35,478 bases of DNA from Qipengyuania sp. (GTDB taxonomy: Bacteria; Pseudomonadota; Alphaproteobacteria; Sphingomonadales; Sphingomonadaceae), in the NCBI GenBank assembly GCA_019745075.1, contig JAIETR010000058.1, positions 1 through 35,478 of the forward strand, read 5' to 3'. Under the pieces are notes generated by a model, which was not told the DNA's origin, did no database searches, and worked only from the letters and a program-made list of their open reading frames with translations. Position numbers and translations under genes: made by a program. Every line of letters starts with the position of its first letter. The stretch's first letter is position 1. Positions 13,532 through 21,883 of this stretch are shown piece by piece.

Positions 13532-16528
13532 ATGCGCCCGATCGGCTCACGTTTCGCGCTTACTGTTTCAATGGCCGCTCTCGCCGCGGGGACGCCCGGT
13601 ATGGCCTGGGCGCAGGTCGCGGCTCCTTCCGACCCGGAGGAAGATGCCGCGGCGCAGACCGAACAGCGATCGCCCGGCGACGATGCCGATGACGAGATCG
13701 TCGTGACCGGCTCGCTCATCCAGCGTCCCAACAATACGGCGGTCAGCCCCATCGTCACCGTCAGCGACACAGCCATCAAGGAATCGGGCGCGGTCAACCT
13801 GCCCGACGCACTGAACCAGCTCCCCAGCTTCACGGTCGGCGGAAACACCGCCACCGGCGGTCAAGGCGGCGGCGGCCGCGCGACCATCAACCTCCACGGC
13901 CTCGGCACCAACCGCAACCTGGTACTGCTTGACGGGCGGCGCCTGCCCTCGTCCGACATCAGCGGCAACATCGACATCAACATCATCCCGGAAGCCATCA
14001 TCGGCGGCGTCGATGCCATCACTGGCGGCGCGAGCGCGGTCTATGGTTCGGACGCCATGTCGGGTGTGGTCAACTTCAAGACGCTGCGGTCGCTCGACGG
14101 GGTCCGGATCGACCTCATGAACACGATCAGCGAGCGCGGCGACGGCTACAAGTTCAACGGCTCGCTAGCCTTCGGGAGCAGCTTTGCCGAGGATCGCGGC
14201 AATGTCATCGTCGCCTTCACCTATTCCAGGCAGGACCCAATCAACGGGGACAAGCGCTCTTTCTTCTTCGACAAGACGCCCTCGTCCTTCATCGGCACCG
14301 GCACATTCGTCCCCACCGCGACCAATGCGCCCAATGCGGCAGTGCTGACGGCTCTGTTCAATTCCTACGGTGTCCCCGGCGCACGCAACCCGCTCGCCTC
14401 GAACCTCGGGTTCAACAACGACGGCACGCTGTTCACTCAGACGGGTGCCCTCAACTACCGGGGCGCCAATGGATCCAATGGCTATCTTGTCCTCGGCAAC
14501 AACGTTCGCATGCCGGTCGGGCAGCAGATACAGTTCATCAATTCGCTCGAACGCAAGACCGCCTTCGCCAAAGCTTCCTATGAACTGGCATCCGATCTGA
14601 CCGCTTACGGGCAGTTCATGTATGTCGATCTGACCGTGAACACCGAAAGCGGCGGCAGCCTGACGCAGTTCCCGACTCTCACCACCATTCCCGTCACCAA
14701 CCCCTTCATACCGGCCGACCTGCGCACTCTCCTCGCCTCGCGCCCGAACCCCACCGCCAACTTCAACTGGAATGCCCGCTATGTCGGCGTGCCGGACAAG
14801 AACTGGAACGAAAATTACGTCGTCCAGCAGTATCTCGCCGGCCTGAAAGGGCGGATCGCGGACGGCTGGAGCTTCGATGTGTACGCGGCATACGATCAGT
14901 CGGTCCACCTCCAGACCATGCGGAATGCCGTACTCAAGAGCCAGGTGCAGCGGCTGCTCGGTGCAGCCGACGGGGGCGCTTCGCTATGCGCCGGCGGCTT
15001 CAACCCGTTTGGCGATGCAAACGCGCGGGCTCTCTCGCCGGCCTGTGTCGCCTTTATCACCAAGGACGCCCGTAGCGAGGAGAGGCTGAGCCAGACCCAG
15101 GTCCAGGGCCAGGTCAACGGAGAGCTTTTCGATCTGGGCGCCGGCCCGGCGCAGATCGCTCTTGTCGCCGCCTACCGCAAGAACAGCTACGCCTTCTCGC
15201 CGGACTCGGACTTCCTGGCATCGTCGGGCTTTGCGCCCGGGGGGAATATCGAGGCGGTCGTGAACACCCTTCCCGTGCCCGAGAGAAGCATCTCGGTGAA
15301 GGAAGCCGCGGCTCAGGTCGATATTCCACTTCTGAGCGATCGCGCGTTTTTCCAAGAGTTCGCAATTGGCGGCGCGGTGCGTATTTCCAACTATTCCTCC
15401 GTCGGTTCCGTCACGAGCTATGAGCTCGACGCGCGGTGGCGCCCGATCGAGCCGCTGCTGTTCCGCGGGAGCTATCAGCGCGCCGTGCGCGCGCCGAACA
15501 TCGGCGAGTTGTATGCTCCGCCGCAAGGTGTCCAGCTGGTGATCGGCACGCCGCCAGCCTCGCTGGGCGACCCCTGCGACATTCGCTCGGGCGCTCGCAC
15601 GGGCGCCAACGGTGCGCAGGTCTCGGCCCTGTGCCTGGCCCAGGGCGTCCCCGCCGGCGCAATCGGCTCGTATCAGTTTGCGACGACCGCGACGGGCCAG
15701 ACGCAATCGGGCAATCTCAACCTTTCCCCCGAGAAGGCCGACACCTATAACTTCGGCTTCGTGTTCAACTCGCCGTGGGATGGGATCCTTTCGGATTTCT
15801 CGGTTTCTGTCGATTATTACAACATCGGCATCAGCGATGTGATCTCCACCGTGCCGGGGCTTACGGTGCTCTCGAAATGCTATAATCTCGACGGCAGCAA
15901 CCCGACCTATTCGGCAACCAATCCGAACTGCGCCGTCATTACCCGTGACCAGGGTACCGGCCAGCTCCTGGACGTGAAGACGCCCTTCCTCAATCTGGGC
16001 TCGTTGAAGACCGATGGCATCGAGTTTCAAGCTCACCTGGGCGTCGGCGCCCCGTTCCTTGGCGAAACCGGTCGTCTTTACGTCGATACCGCCATCGGGT
16101 ACCTGCTGAATTACAAGATTCAGCTCCTCCCCGGCGCCCCGGTTCTCGATTACACGGGAGTGAGCGTCGGCGGGGCCGCGCCGGGCGGCGTGCCGCCGCG
16201 GGCGACGCCGATCTGGAAAGCGCTGACCACCTTCGGCTATCGCTCCGATGCCATGTCCCTTGGCCTGCGCTGGCGGCATCAGGGGTCCCTGAGGGATAAC
16301 AGTGCTGTGCTGACGCCCGCAAACGCACAGGCTGGAGTGGGGCCCTACAATCTCTGGGATCTGTTCGGCTCGGTGAAGGTAATGGACAGCTTCGAGCTCC
16401 GGGGCGGTGTGACCAACCTGTTCGACACCGGCCTGCCGTTCGTGGCGAGTTCGCAGAATGGCACCGATGTTGCGCTCTACGATGCTATCGGACGCTCGTT
16501 CTATGTCGGAGTCCGCTTCGGCTTCTGA
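13532..16528 (+). CDS. TonB-dependent outer-membrane receptor
   Basis: A 998-residue outer-membrane active transporter. Residues 1-28 form a signal peptide ending AWAQ, followed by an acidic linker and the TonB box DEIVVTGS near 54-61. The plug domain follows (GRATINLHGLGTNRNLVLLD, GGASAVYGSDAMSGVVNF), then a 22-strand-type barrel with FRGSYQRAVRAPNIGELY and the terminal strand YVGVRFGF ending in Phe. ATG 13532 has GGGAGGA upstream. Receptors of this sphingomonad class often serve catabolic substrates rather than siderophores; the neighbours point to a shikimate- or quinate-derived plant compound. It has its own promoter with operator. A strong hairpin follows the stop codon. Confidence 0.95.
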   Translation: MRPIGSRFALTVSMAALAAGTPGMAWAQVAAPSDPEEDAAAQTEQRSPGDDADDEIVVTGSLIQRPNNTAVSPIVTVSDTAIKESGAVNLPDALNQLPSFTVGGNTATGGQGGGGRATINLHGLGTNRNLVLLDGRRLPSSDISGNIDINIIPEAIIGGVDAITGGASAVYGSDAMSGVVNFKTLRSLDGVRIDLMNTISERGDGYKFNGSLAFGSSFAEDRGNVIVAFTYSRQDPINGDKRSFFFDKTPSSFIGTGTFVPTATNAPNAAVLTALFNSYGVPGARNPLASNLGFNNDGTLFTQTGALNYRGANGSNGYLVLGNNVRMPVGQQIQFINSLERKTAFAKASYELASDLTAYGQFMYVDLTVNTESGGSLTQFPTLTTIPVTNPFIPADLRTLLASRPNPTANFNWNARYVGVPDKNWNENYVVQQYLAGLKGRIADGWSFDVYAAYDQSVHLQTMRNAVLKSQVQRLLGAADGGASLCAGGFNPFGDANARALSPACVAFITKDARSEERLSQTQVQGQVNGELFDLGAGPAQIALVAAYRKNSYAFSPDSDFLASSGFAPGGNIEAVVNTLPVPERSISVKEAAAQVDIPLLSDRAFFQEFAIGGAVRISNYSSVGSVTSYELDARWRPIEPLLFRGSYQRAVRAPNIGELYAPPQGVQLVIGTPPASLGDPCDIRSGARTGANGAQVSALCLAQGVPAGAIGSYQFATTATGQTQSGNLNLSPEKADTYNFGFVFNSPWDGILSDFSVSVDYYNIGISDVISTVPGLTVLSKCYNLDGSNPTYSATNPNCAVITRDQGTGQLLDVKTPFLNLGSLKTDGIEFQAHLGVGAPFLGETGRLYVDTAIGYLLNYKIQLLPGAPVLDYTGVSVGGAAPGGVPPRATPIWKALTTFGYRSDAMSLGLRWRHQGSLRDNSAVLTPANAQAGVGPYNLWDLFGSVKVMDSFELRGGVTNLFDTGLPFVASSQNGTDVALYDAIGRSFYVGVRFGF

Positions 16529-16538
16529 ACAACATCCC

Positions 16539-16568
16539 GGCCCGGCGCCCCTCGAGCGGCGCCGGGCC
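16539..16568 (+). promoter_or_regulatory. Strong stem-loop between the receptor and dehydrogenase genes
   Basis: A perfect 11-bp stem (GGCCCGGCGCC pairing with GGCGCCGGGCC) with an 8-nt loop starts 10 bp after the receptor stop. No T-run follows, so it is not a classical intrinsic terminator. It could stabilise the receptor mRNA 3' end or reduce read-through into the dehydrogenase gene. Confidence 0.55.
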
Positions 16569-16589
16569 CCCTGGGACAGGTGAGGCTTC

Positions 16590-17429
16590 ATGCTCCGATC
16601 CGGCCTCATAGGTCGCGCCATACTCGCATCCCGGTCGCCGTGGCTTCACGAGCAGGAGGCGCGCGCCCAAGGCCTGGATCTGACCTACGAACTCGTCGAT
16701 TTCGACAATCGGGGCTACCCGGACGATGCGCTTGCCGACGTCATCGCGGATCTGGTTTCGCGCGGTTTCAGCGGCTTCAACGTTACCTACCCGTTCAAGC
16801 AGGCGATCCTGCCATTGCTCGATCGGCTGGACGAAAGCGCAAGCCTGGTCGGTGCGGTAAACACGGTCGCCATTGGGCAGGACGGCCTCACAGGTCACAA
16901 CACCGACATGTCGGGCTTCCGCGAGAGCTTCGAAAGCGGCCTTCCCGGCGCCGATCTGACCAATGTCCTGCAGATCGGCGCAGGAGGAGCGGGATCGGCC
17001 GTGGCGGTGGCATTGCTGACATTGGGCACGGCGAATTTGACGATCGCCGACCTGGACCGGGATCGGGCTCGCGACCTCACCGACCGCCTCGCCTCGATCC
17101 GCCCGGACGCGCGCATGGATGCGATCGCGGTCGACGATGTGGCGGTTGCGTCATTCTCCGGCATATTGAACGCTTCGCCCGTCGGCATGGCCCAGAGCCC
17201 TGGCGCGCCCATTCCGACAGCGGATCTGCGTCCCGCGCAGTGGATTGCGGATATCGTCTATTTTCCCCTCGAGACCGCACTCTTGCGCGATGCCCGCGCG
17301 AGGGGATGCGCGACGCTGGATGGATCCGGGATGGCCATCAACCAGGCCGCGCTTGCCTTCGAAATCATCAATGGTCGCGACGCGGACGTGAACCGCATGC
17401 GCGCGAGCTTCGCCGCTGCGGTAGGCTAG
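16590..17429 (+). CDS. NAD-type quinate/shikimate dehydrogenase (QsuD-like AroE family)
   Basis: A 279-residue AroE-family oxidoreductase, probably oxidising shikimate to 3-dehydroshikimate, perhaps also quinate. Substrate-site residues are visible: S14-R15-S16 (ASRSPWLH), K70 (NVTYPFKQ), N91 and D106 (GHNTDMSGF). The dinucleotide loop is GAGGAGSA (130-137). Strand beta-2 ends in IADLDRDRA, with an Asp where NADPH-dependent biosynthetic AroE has an NRT-type basic motif, indicating NAD+ and a catabolic role. The C-terminal YFPLETALLRDAR...GCATLDGSGMAI resembles Corynebacterium QsuD. ATG 16590 has AGGTGAGG upstream. It supplies the substrate of the dehydratase in the divergent operon. Confidence 0.9.
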   Translation: MLRSGLIGRAILASRSPWLHEQEARAQGLDLTYELVDFDNRGYPDDALADVIADLVSRGFSGFNVTYPFKQAILPLLDRLDESASLVGAVNTVAIGQDGLTGHNTDMSGFRESFESGLPGADLTNVLQIGAGGAGSAVAVALLTLGTANLTIADLDRDRARDLTDRLASIRPDARMDAIAVDDVAVASFSGILNASPVGMAQSPGAPIPTADLRPAQWIADIVYFPLETALLRDARARGCATLDGSGMAINQAALAFEIINGRDADVNRMRASFAAAVG

Positions 17430-17472
17430 GTGTTTGGTCCCGGGGCCCGACCATCCGAGACCTCCATCGAAA

Positions 17473-17492
17473 GGCCTCCGGAAAGAGAGGCC
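17473..17492. terminator. Weak hairpin, possible terminator
   Basis: GGCCTC (17473-17478) pairs with GAGGCC (17487-17492) around an 8-nt loop, 44 bp after the dehydrogenase stop. No T-run follows on the plus strand; on the minus strand it is followed by TTTC. It lies where the rightward operon should end. Weak support. Confidence 0.25.
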
Positions 17493-17687
17493 GGTCGCAC
17501 AACACGAGGCCACCTCTTCCCCCAGCGTTTGAGTGCGCGGGCATTGCCAAATAGCGGGGCTGGGCAGCGTACTTTCCGAAAAAGCACAGGTTTGCAGGGA
17601 AAAATGGAGCGAGCGCGGTTGGACTTGGACTGCGTCGTTCGCCACGCGGCGATCAAGACCGCGGACATTGGCCGGATCGGCAGCCCG

Positions 17688-17951
17688 TCAGCGCAGCTGG
17701 CTGTCCTTGCTGCCACGGCGGTTGATCGCGGAGGGGGCGACCTGCCGGTCGCGGCCGGACTGGCAGGGAACGCAGGTCTGGACCCCCGGCAGCGCGATGC
17801 GCCGCCGCTCGGGGATCGGCTCGCCGCACTCCACGCAGAAGCGCTCGCTCTCGCCCGCGGGAATGCGCGCCCGCGCGGCGAGCACCGCGTCGGTAACGCT
17901 GTCGTCGATCTGATCCTGCACCGCGCCATCGCGCGTCCAGCCGCCGGCCAT
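17688..17951 (-). CDS. DksA/TraR-family C4 zinc-finger protein
   Basis: An 87-residue protein with the C-terminal zinc finger of the DksA/TraR family: C39-x2-C42 in FCVECGEPIPERRR and C60-x2-C63 in QTCVPCQS. The family binds the secondary channel of RNA polymerase and modulates transcription. This is the short TraR/YbiI-like form without the long DksA coiled coil, so the N-terminal 38 residues form only a short helix. The start at 17951 has AAGGAG upstream. About 260 bp between it and the dehydrogenase gene show no gene. It marks the right-hand edge of the catabolic locus. Confidence 0.88.
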   Translation of the reverse strand: MAGGWTRDGAVQDQIDDSVTDAVLAARARIPAGESERFCVECGEPIPERRRIALPGVQTCVPCQSGRDRQVAPSAINRRGSKDSQLR

Positions 17952-18000
17952 CGCCTCGCTCCTTCGCGGACAGAACGAGCAGCCGGCGCGGCGGTGCCCG

Positions 18001-18690
18001 TCAGTGGAGCGTCGGGGCGGCGGCGCGCTCGGCGTCGAGCCGCCGCGCCAGCGCGACGCCCAGCGTGATCAGCACCGGCACCAGCACCACGCTCAGCACC
18101 ACCTTGGCCACGATCTGCCCGATCAGCAGGTCGCCGATCGGAAACTCGCCGTAGAAGGCGAGCGAGATGAAGACCAGGGAATCGATCGCCTGGCTGAGCG
18201 CGCTGGCAATCGCCCCGCGCACCGCGACGCCCCCGCCGCCGCCCGCGCTGCCGCGCAGACGCGAAAAAAGCCACACGTTCAGCGTCAGCGAGACCAGATA
18301 GGCGGCGGGCCCCGCGGCCATGATCCGCGGGGTCTGGCTCAGCACGGTCTCGAAGGCGGCGAGATTGGCCGGGGGCATGTCGGGCGAGGGCGGCAGCGCC
18401 AGCACCAGCGCGATCAGGACGATCGAGACGGCGAGCGGCACGAAGCCCCACCACACCAGCCGGTTGGCGGTGCGCTCGCCATAAAGCTGCGCCACCGTGC
18501 TCGAGATCGCCACCAGCAGCAGAAAGGCGAAGATGCCCGCCTCCACCGCCAGCCCGCCGATGCCGAGCGAGACCTGCTTGAAGGCCAGGAATCCGGCCAG
18601 CACCGCCATGCCGCCATAGAGCAGCAGCAGCACGAACAGGCCGCGCGGCGCGGGCAGGACAGCGGCGGATGCGGGCGGGGTGTCGATCAT
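18001..18690 (-). CDS. Queuosine precursor transporter (YhhQ/VUT family)
   Basis: A 229-residue integral membrane protein of the YhhQ/DUF165 family, which imports the queuosine precursors preQ0/preQ1 for tRNA modification. Six or so hydrophobic segments are seen, with the family motifs ISSTVAQLYGERTANRLVWW, GPAAYLVSLTLNVWLFSRLR, and the SQAIDSLVFISLAFYG and GQIVAKVVLSVVLVP helices. The start MIDTPPASAA (18690) is chosen because upstream codons lack family resemblance. It is divergent from the nucleoside transporter gene, 128 bp away. Both proteins handle nucleobase-type solutes, but a functional link is only inferred. Confidence 0.87.
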   Translation of the reverse strand: MIDTPPASAAVLPAPRGLFVLLLLYGGMAVLAGFLAFKQVSLGIGGLAVEAGIFAFLLLVAISSTVAQLYGERTANRLVWWGFVPLAVSIVLIALVLALPPSPDMPPANLAAFETVLSQTPRIMAAGPAAYLVSLTLNVWLFSRLRGSAGGGGGVAVRGAIASALSQAIDSLVFISLAFYGEFPIGDLLIGQIVAKVVLSVVLVPVLITLGVALARRLDAERAAAPTLH

Positions 18691-18818
18691 GGCGTGACGG
18701 TCCGTGTCGCTGGGCGTGGACGATGATGCGCGCCAAATTGACGAGAGGGCCGCGAACGGCAAGACACGGCACGGCTTTTTGCCCCGTCGCCGCCTCCCGC
18801 GCGCGCAAAGGAACCCGG

Positions 18819-20141
18819 ATGCCGCCCATTCTCGCCAATCTGCTCGGCATCCTCGCGATCCTAGCGATCGCCTTCGCGCTTTCGGTGGGCAAGCGCCGCA
18901 TCCGCCCGCGCGTCGTCGCCGCCGCCTTCGCGCTCCAGGCGCTGATGGCGTTCCTGGTGCTGGGCACCACCGGCGGACGATTCGTGATCCAGGGCATGGC
19001 CGACGGCGTTGCGGCGCTGCTGTCCTACGCCAATCGCGGCACCGAATTCCTGTTCGGGACCGAGAACCCGCTCGCCAACACCTTCGCCCTGGGCGCGCTG
19101 CCGGTGATCGTGTTCTTCGCGGCGCTGGTCTCGATCCTCTATTACCTCGGGATCATGCAGCGCGTGGTGCGCTGGGTCGGCGGGGCGATCGGCTGGGTCA
19201 CCGGGGTCAGCCAGGTCGAGGCGCTGGGCGCGGCGGCCAACATCTTCGTCGGCCAGTCGGAAAGCCCGCTGGTGGTGCGTCCCTATCTCGCCGCGTTGAC
19301 GCCCGCCAGGCTGTTCACGCTGATGAGCGTGGGGATGGCGGGCGTCGCGGGCACGATCCTGGCGGCCTATGCCGGGCTGCTGGGCGAGCGCTATCTGCCG
19401 TTCCTGCTGGCCGCCGCCTTCATGTCGGCGCCGGGCGGCATCCTGATGGCCAAGATCATCATGCCCGACGAAGCCGAGAAAGCGGACGCGGCGCCCGAGC
19501 CCGAGGGCCGGATCCCGCTGCCCGAAGCGCGGATCAGCGCCGAGGGTCCGGCCGCCATCACCGAGGGCGAGAAGCCGCACGAGGTCGTGGTCGCCGAGAC
19601 CTTCGAGGAAGGTCACAAGCCCGCCAACATCATCGAGGCCGCGGCGCAGGGCGCGCAAACCGGCGTCAAGCTGGCGGTGGCGGTGGGCGCGATGGTGCTG
19701 GCCTTCGTCGCGCTGGTGGCGCTCGCGAACGGCATCCTCGGCGGCATCGGCGGCTGGTTCGGTTTTCCCGAACTCTCGTTCCAGATGCTGCTCGGCTATG
19801 CCTTCGCGCCGGTCATGGTCCTGCTCGGCATCCCCTGGGACCAGGCGATGACCGCCGGCGGGCTGTTCGGGACCAAGGTGGTGCTCAACGAGTTCGTCGC
19901 CTTCATCGAGCTCGGCCAACTCGCGCCCGAAGTCCTTTCGGACCGCAGCCGCGCGATCGTCACCTTCGCGCTGTGCGGCTTCGCCAATTTCAGTTCCATC
20001 GCCATCCAGATGGCGGTAACGGGTGGGCTCGCGCCTAACCAGCGCCCGGTCATCGCCAGGCTCGGCCTGCGCGCGCTCGCCGCCGGCAGCCTCGCCAATC
20101 TGATGAGCGCGGCGCTGGCCGGCCTGTTCCTGCCTTATTGA
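18819..20141 (+). CDS. Concentrative nucleoside transporter (NupC/CNT family)
   Basis: A 440-residue multi-TM transporter that imports nucleosides with a cation. The CNT family is shown by GTENPLANTFALGALPVIVFF, FVGQSESPLVVRPYL (the GQTEAP-type re-entrant loop), MSVGMAGVAGTILAAYAGLLG, the GTKVVLNEFVAF helix and GFANFSSIAIQ. A polar insert of about 55 residues (from about 220 to 275, acidic, starting PDEAEKADAAPE) separates the two halves, as often in proteobacterial members. ATG 18819 (MPPILAN) has AAAGGA upstream; the longer open frame lacks family similarity. The oxygenase gene starts 10 bp downstream, so they may be co-transcribed. Confidence 0.93.
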   Translation: MPPILANLLGILAILAIAFALSVGKRRIRPRVVAAAFALQALMAFLVLGTTGGRFVIQGMADGVAALLSYANRGTEFLFGTENPLANTFALGALPVIVFFAALVSILYYLGIMQRVVRWVGGAIGWVTGVSQVEALGAAANIFVGQSESPLVVRPYLAALTPARLFTLMSVGMAGVAGTILAAYAGLLGERYLPFLLAAAFMSAPGGILMAKIIMPDEAEKADAAPEPEGRIPLPEARISAEGPAAITEGEKPHEVVVAETFEEGHKPANIIEAAAQGAQTGVKLAVAVGAMVLAFVALVALANGILGGIGGWFGFPELSFQMLLGYAFAPVMVLLGIPWDQAMTAGGLFGTKVVLNEFVAFIELGQLAPEVLSDRSRAIVTFALCGFANFSSIAIQMAVTGGLAPNQRPVIARLGLRALAAGSLANLMSAALAGLFLPY

Positions 20142-20150
20142 GTGCTGTTC

Positions 20151-21080
20151 ATGTCCGAGATCGCCAGTGTTTCCATCGCCCGCCCGCTCGAAGAGGTCGC
20201 GGAAGAGCTCGGGAAGAGCTTCGAGGAATACGGCTTCGCGGTGATCCGCGACCACGGCATCCCGCAGGAGCTGATCGACCGGGCCGAGGCCATGTCGAAG
20301 CAGTTCTTCGCGCTGCCGACCGAGACCAAGCAGGCCTACAAGATCGAGGGCGGGGGGGGCGCGCGCGGTTACACGCCCTTCGGAGTCGAGACCGCCAAGG
20401 ACGCCAAGGTCCACGACCTCAAGGAATTCTGGCATGTCGGGCGCGAGCTGCCCGCCGGGCACCCGCTCGCGGAGTACATGGCGCCCAATGTCTGGCCCGA
20501 TGAGGTCGAGGGCTTCCGCGCGACCTTTTCCGAGCTCTACGCCGCCTTCGAGAAGGCCGGTGCGCGCGTGCTCGAGGCGATCGCGCTCCACCTCGGGCTG
20601 CCGCGCGAATGGTTCGCGCGCACCGTCGAGGACGGCAATTCGGTGATGCGGCTGCTCCATTACCCGCCGCTCACCAGCAAGGATGCCGAAGGCGCGATCC
20701 GCGCCGCCGCGCATGGCGACATCAACACCATCACCCTACTGCTGGGGGCCGAGGAAGCCGGGCTCGAGCTCTTGACCACCAAGGGCGAATGGAAAGCGAT
20801 CGCCCCGCCGCCGGGCGCGCTGGTGGTCAACATCGGCGACATGCTCGACCGGCTCACCAATCACCGGCTGCGCTCGACCACTCACCGCGTGGTCAATCCC
20901 AAGGGGGAGGCGGCCTATCGGGCGCGCTATTCGATGCCGTTCTTCCTGCATTTCCGGCCCGATTTCGCGATCGAGACGCTTCCGGGCTGCATCGACCCTG
21001 CAAGGCCCGAACAACATCCCGAGCCGATCTCGAGCCACGAATTCCTCCAGCAACGCCTGCGCGAGATCAAGCTGGCCTAG
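20151..21080 (+). CDS. 2-oxoglutarate/Fe(II) oxygenase, isopenicillin N synthase-like
   Basis: A 309-residue non-haem iron oxygenase. The N-terminal DIOX_N region has the usual FEEYGFAVIRDHGIPQEL; the iron ligands are H188 and D190 in AAHGDINTITLLL and H245 in RSTTHRVVNP. The 2OG carboxylate-binding R-x-S is R259/S261 in RARYSMPFFLHF. These fit bacterial and fungal proteins that oxidise small molecules; the substrate is unknown. ATG 20151 is preferred to the GTG at 20142. It follows the nucleoside transporter gene closely, so a nucleoside- or base-type substrate is possible but only by context. Confidence 0.9.
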   Translation: MSEIASVSIARPLEEVAEELGKSFEEYGFAVIRDHGIPQELIDRAEAMSKQFFALPTETKQAYKIEGGGGARGYTPFGVETAKDAKVHDLKEFWHVGRELPAGHPLAEYMAPNVWPDEVEGFRATFSELYAAFEKAGARVLEAIALHLGLPREWFARTVEDGNSVMRLLHYPPLTSKDAEGAIRAAAHGDINTITLLLGAEEAGLELLTTKGEWKAIAPPPGALVVNIGDMLDRLTNHRLRSTTHRVVNPKGEAAYRARYSMPFFLHFRPDFAIETLPGCIDPARPEQHPEPISSHEFLQQRLREIKLA

Positions 21081-21113
21081 GAACAGGGCGCGAGGGCGGG
21101 GCGTTTTCAGCCG

Positions 21114-21845
21114 GTGAATGCGCCGCAGACCAGCTTCGTAAGCGCTCGCCGCCGCCCGCGCTGGTGGGTGATCGCGCTGGTGGCGCTCGGTCACCTGCTC
21201 GCCCTTTACGGCCTGGTCCGCGCCTTCGCGCCCGATGCGATGCAATCGGTCGAGCGCAGCGTGCTCTCGACCTTCAACGCCACCATCGCCGCGCCGCCCC
21301 CGCCGCCGCCCGAAGCCGAGCCCGTGCCCGACGAGGGCGCGGCGGGCGCACCGGGAAAGCAGGCGGTGCCCAAACCCGTCACCGCGTCCACGCCGCGCAT
21401 TCCCGTCGCCAGTCCGATCCCGGTGCCGCCCGCGTCCTCGACGGGCAGCGCGAACACTTCGGGCGCGAACGACAGCGGCGCGGGCACCGGTGCCGCCGGC
21501 AGCGGCGAAGGAACCGGCAGCGGCCGCGGCGGGGGCGGCCAAGGGGGCGTCGCCGTGACCAAGCCGGTCAAGATCGCGGGCGACATCGCCTCCGCCTCCG
21601 ACTTTCCGGTGCCGCCCGGAGGCCGCCAGGCGCGCTTCGGCACTTCGGTGACGGTCTACATGACGGTCGGTGTCGATGGCCGCGCCAGCAATTGCCGCGT
21701 CGTGCGCCCCAGCCCCGACCGCGAGGCCGACGCCCTCGTCTGCCGCCTCGCCGAGCAGCGCTTCCGCTTCCGTCCCGCCACCGACAGCCAAGGCAATCCC
21801 GTGCCGGCGACCTATGGCTGGCGCCAGGAGTGGTTCCAGCGATAG
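21114..21845 (+). CDS. TonB-like energy transducer
   Basis: A 243-residue envelope protein. A cytoplasmic basic stub (SARRRPRWW) precedes one TM helix (about 18-38), then a Pro-rich run (AAPPPPPPEAEPVP) and a Gly/Ser-rich linker, and a C-terminal TonB domain with VTVYMTVGVDGRASNCRVVRPS, EADALVCRL and FRFRPATDSQGNPV. This is the TonB family layout for coupling the inner-membrane proton motive force to outer-membrane receptors. The start is GTG at 21114, with no strong ribosome site. No exbB/exbD lies nearby. It may energise receptors such as the one at 13.5-16.5 kb, but other tonB genes probably exist in the genome. Confidence 0.87.
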   Translation: MNAPQTSFVSARRRPRWWVIALVALGHLLALYGLVRAFAPDAMQSVERSVLSTFNATIAAPPPPPPEAEPVPDEGAAGAPGKQAVPKPVTASTPRIPVASPIPVPPASSTGSANTSGANDSGAGTGAAGSGEGTGSGRGGGGQGGVAVTKPVKIAGDIASASDFPVPPGGRQARFGTSVTVYMTVGVDGRASNCRVVRPSPDREADALVCRLAEQRFRFRPATDSQGNPVPATYGWRQEWFQR

Positions 21846-21883
21846 CGCTGGAACCACTGGCCGTCCCGCGCTTAAGGGAGCGC

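Noticed and set aside
5161..17700. tRNA-Lys as attachment site of an integrated element ending near 17.6 kb
   Set aside because: I found no direct repeat of the tRNA 3' end near the far edge and no integrase gene in the interval.
18861..20714. Minus-strand 617-codon ORF opposite the nucleoside transporter and oxygenase genes
   Set aside because: His/Asp/Arg/Gln-rich shadow translation without family resemblance; the plus-strand genes explain the region.
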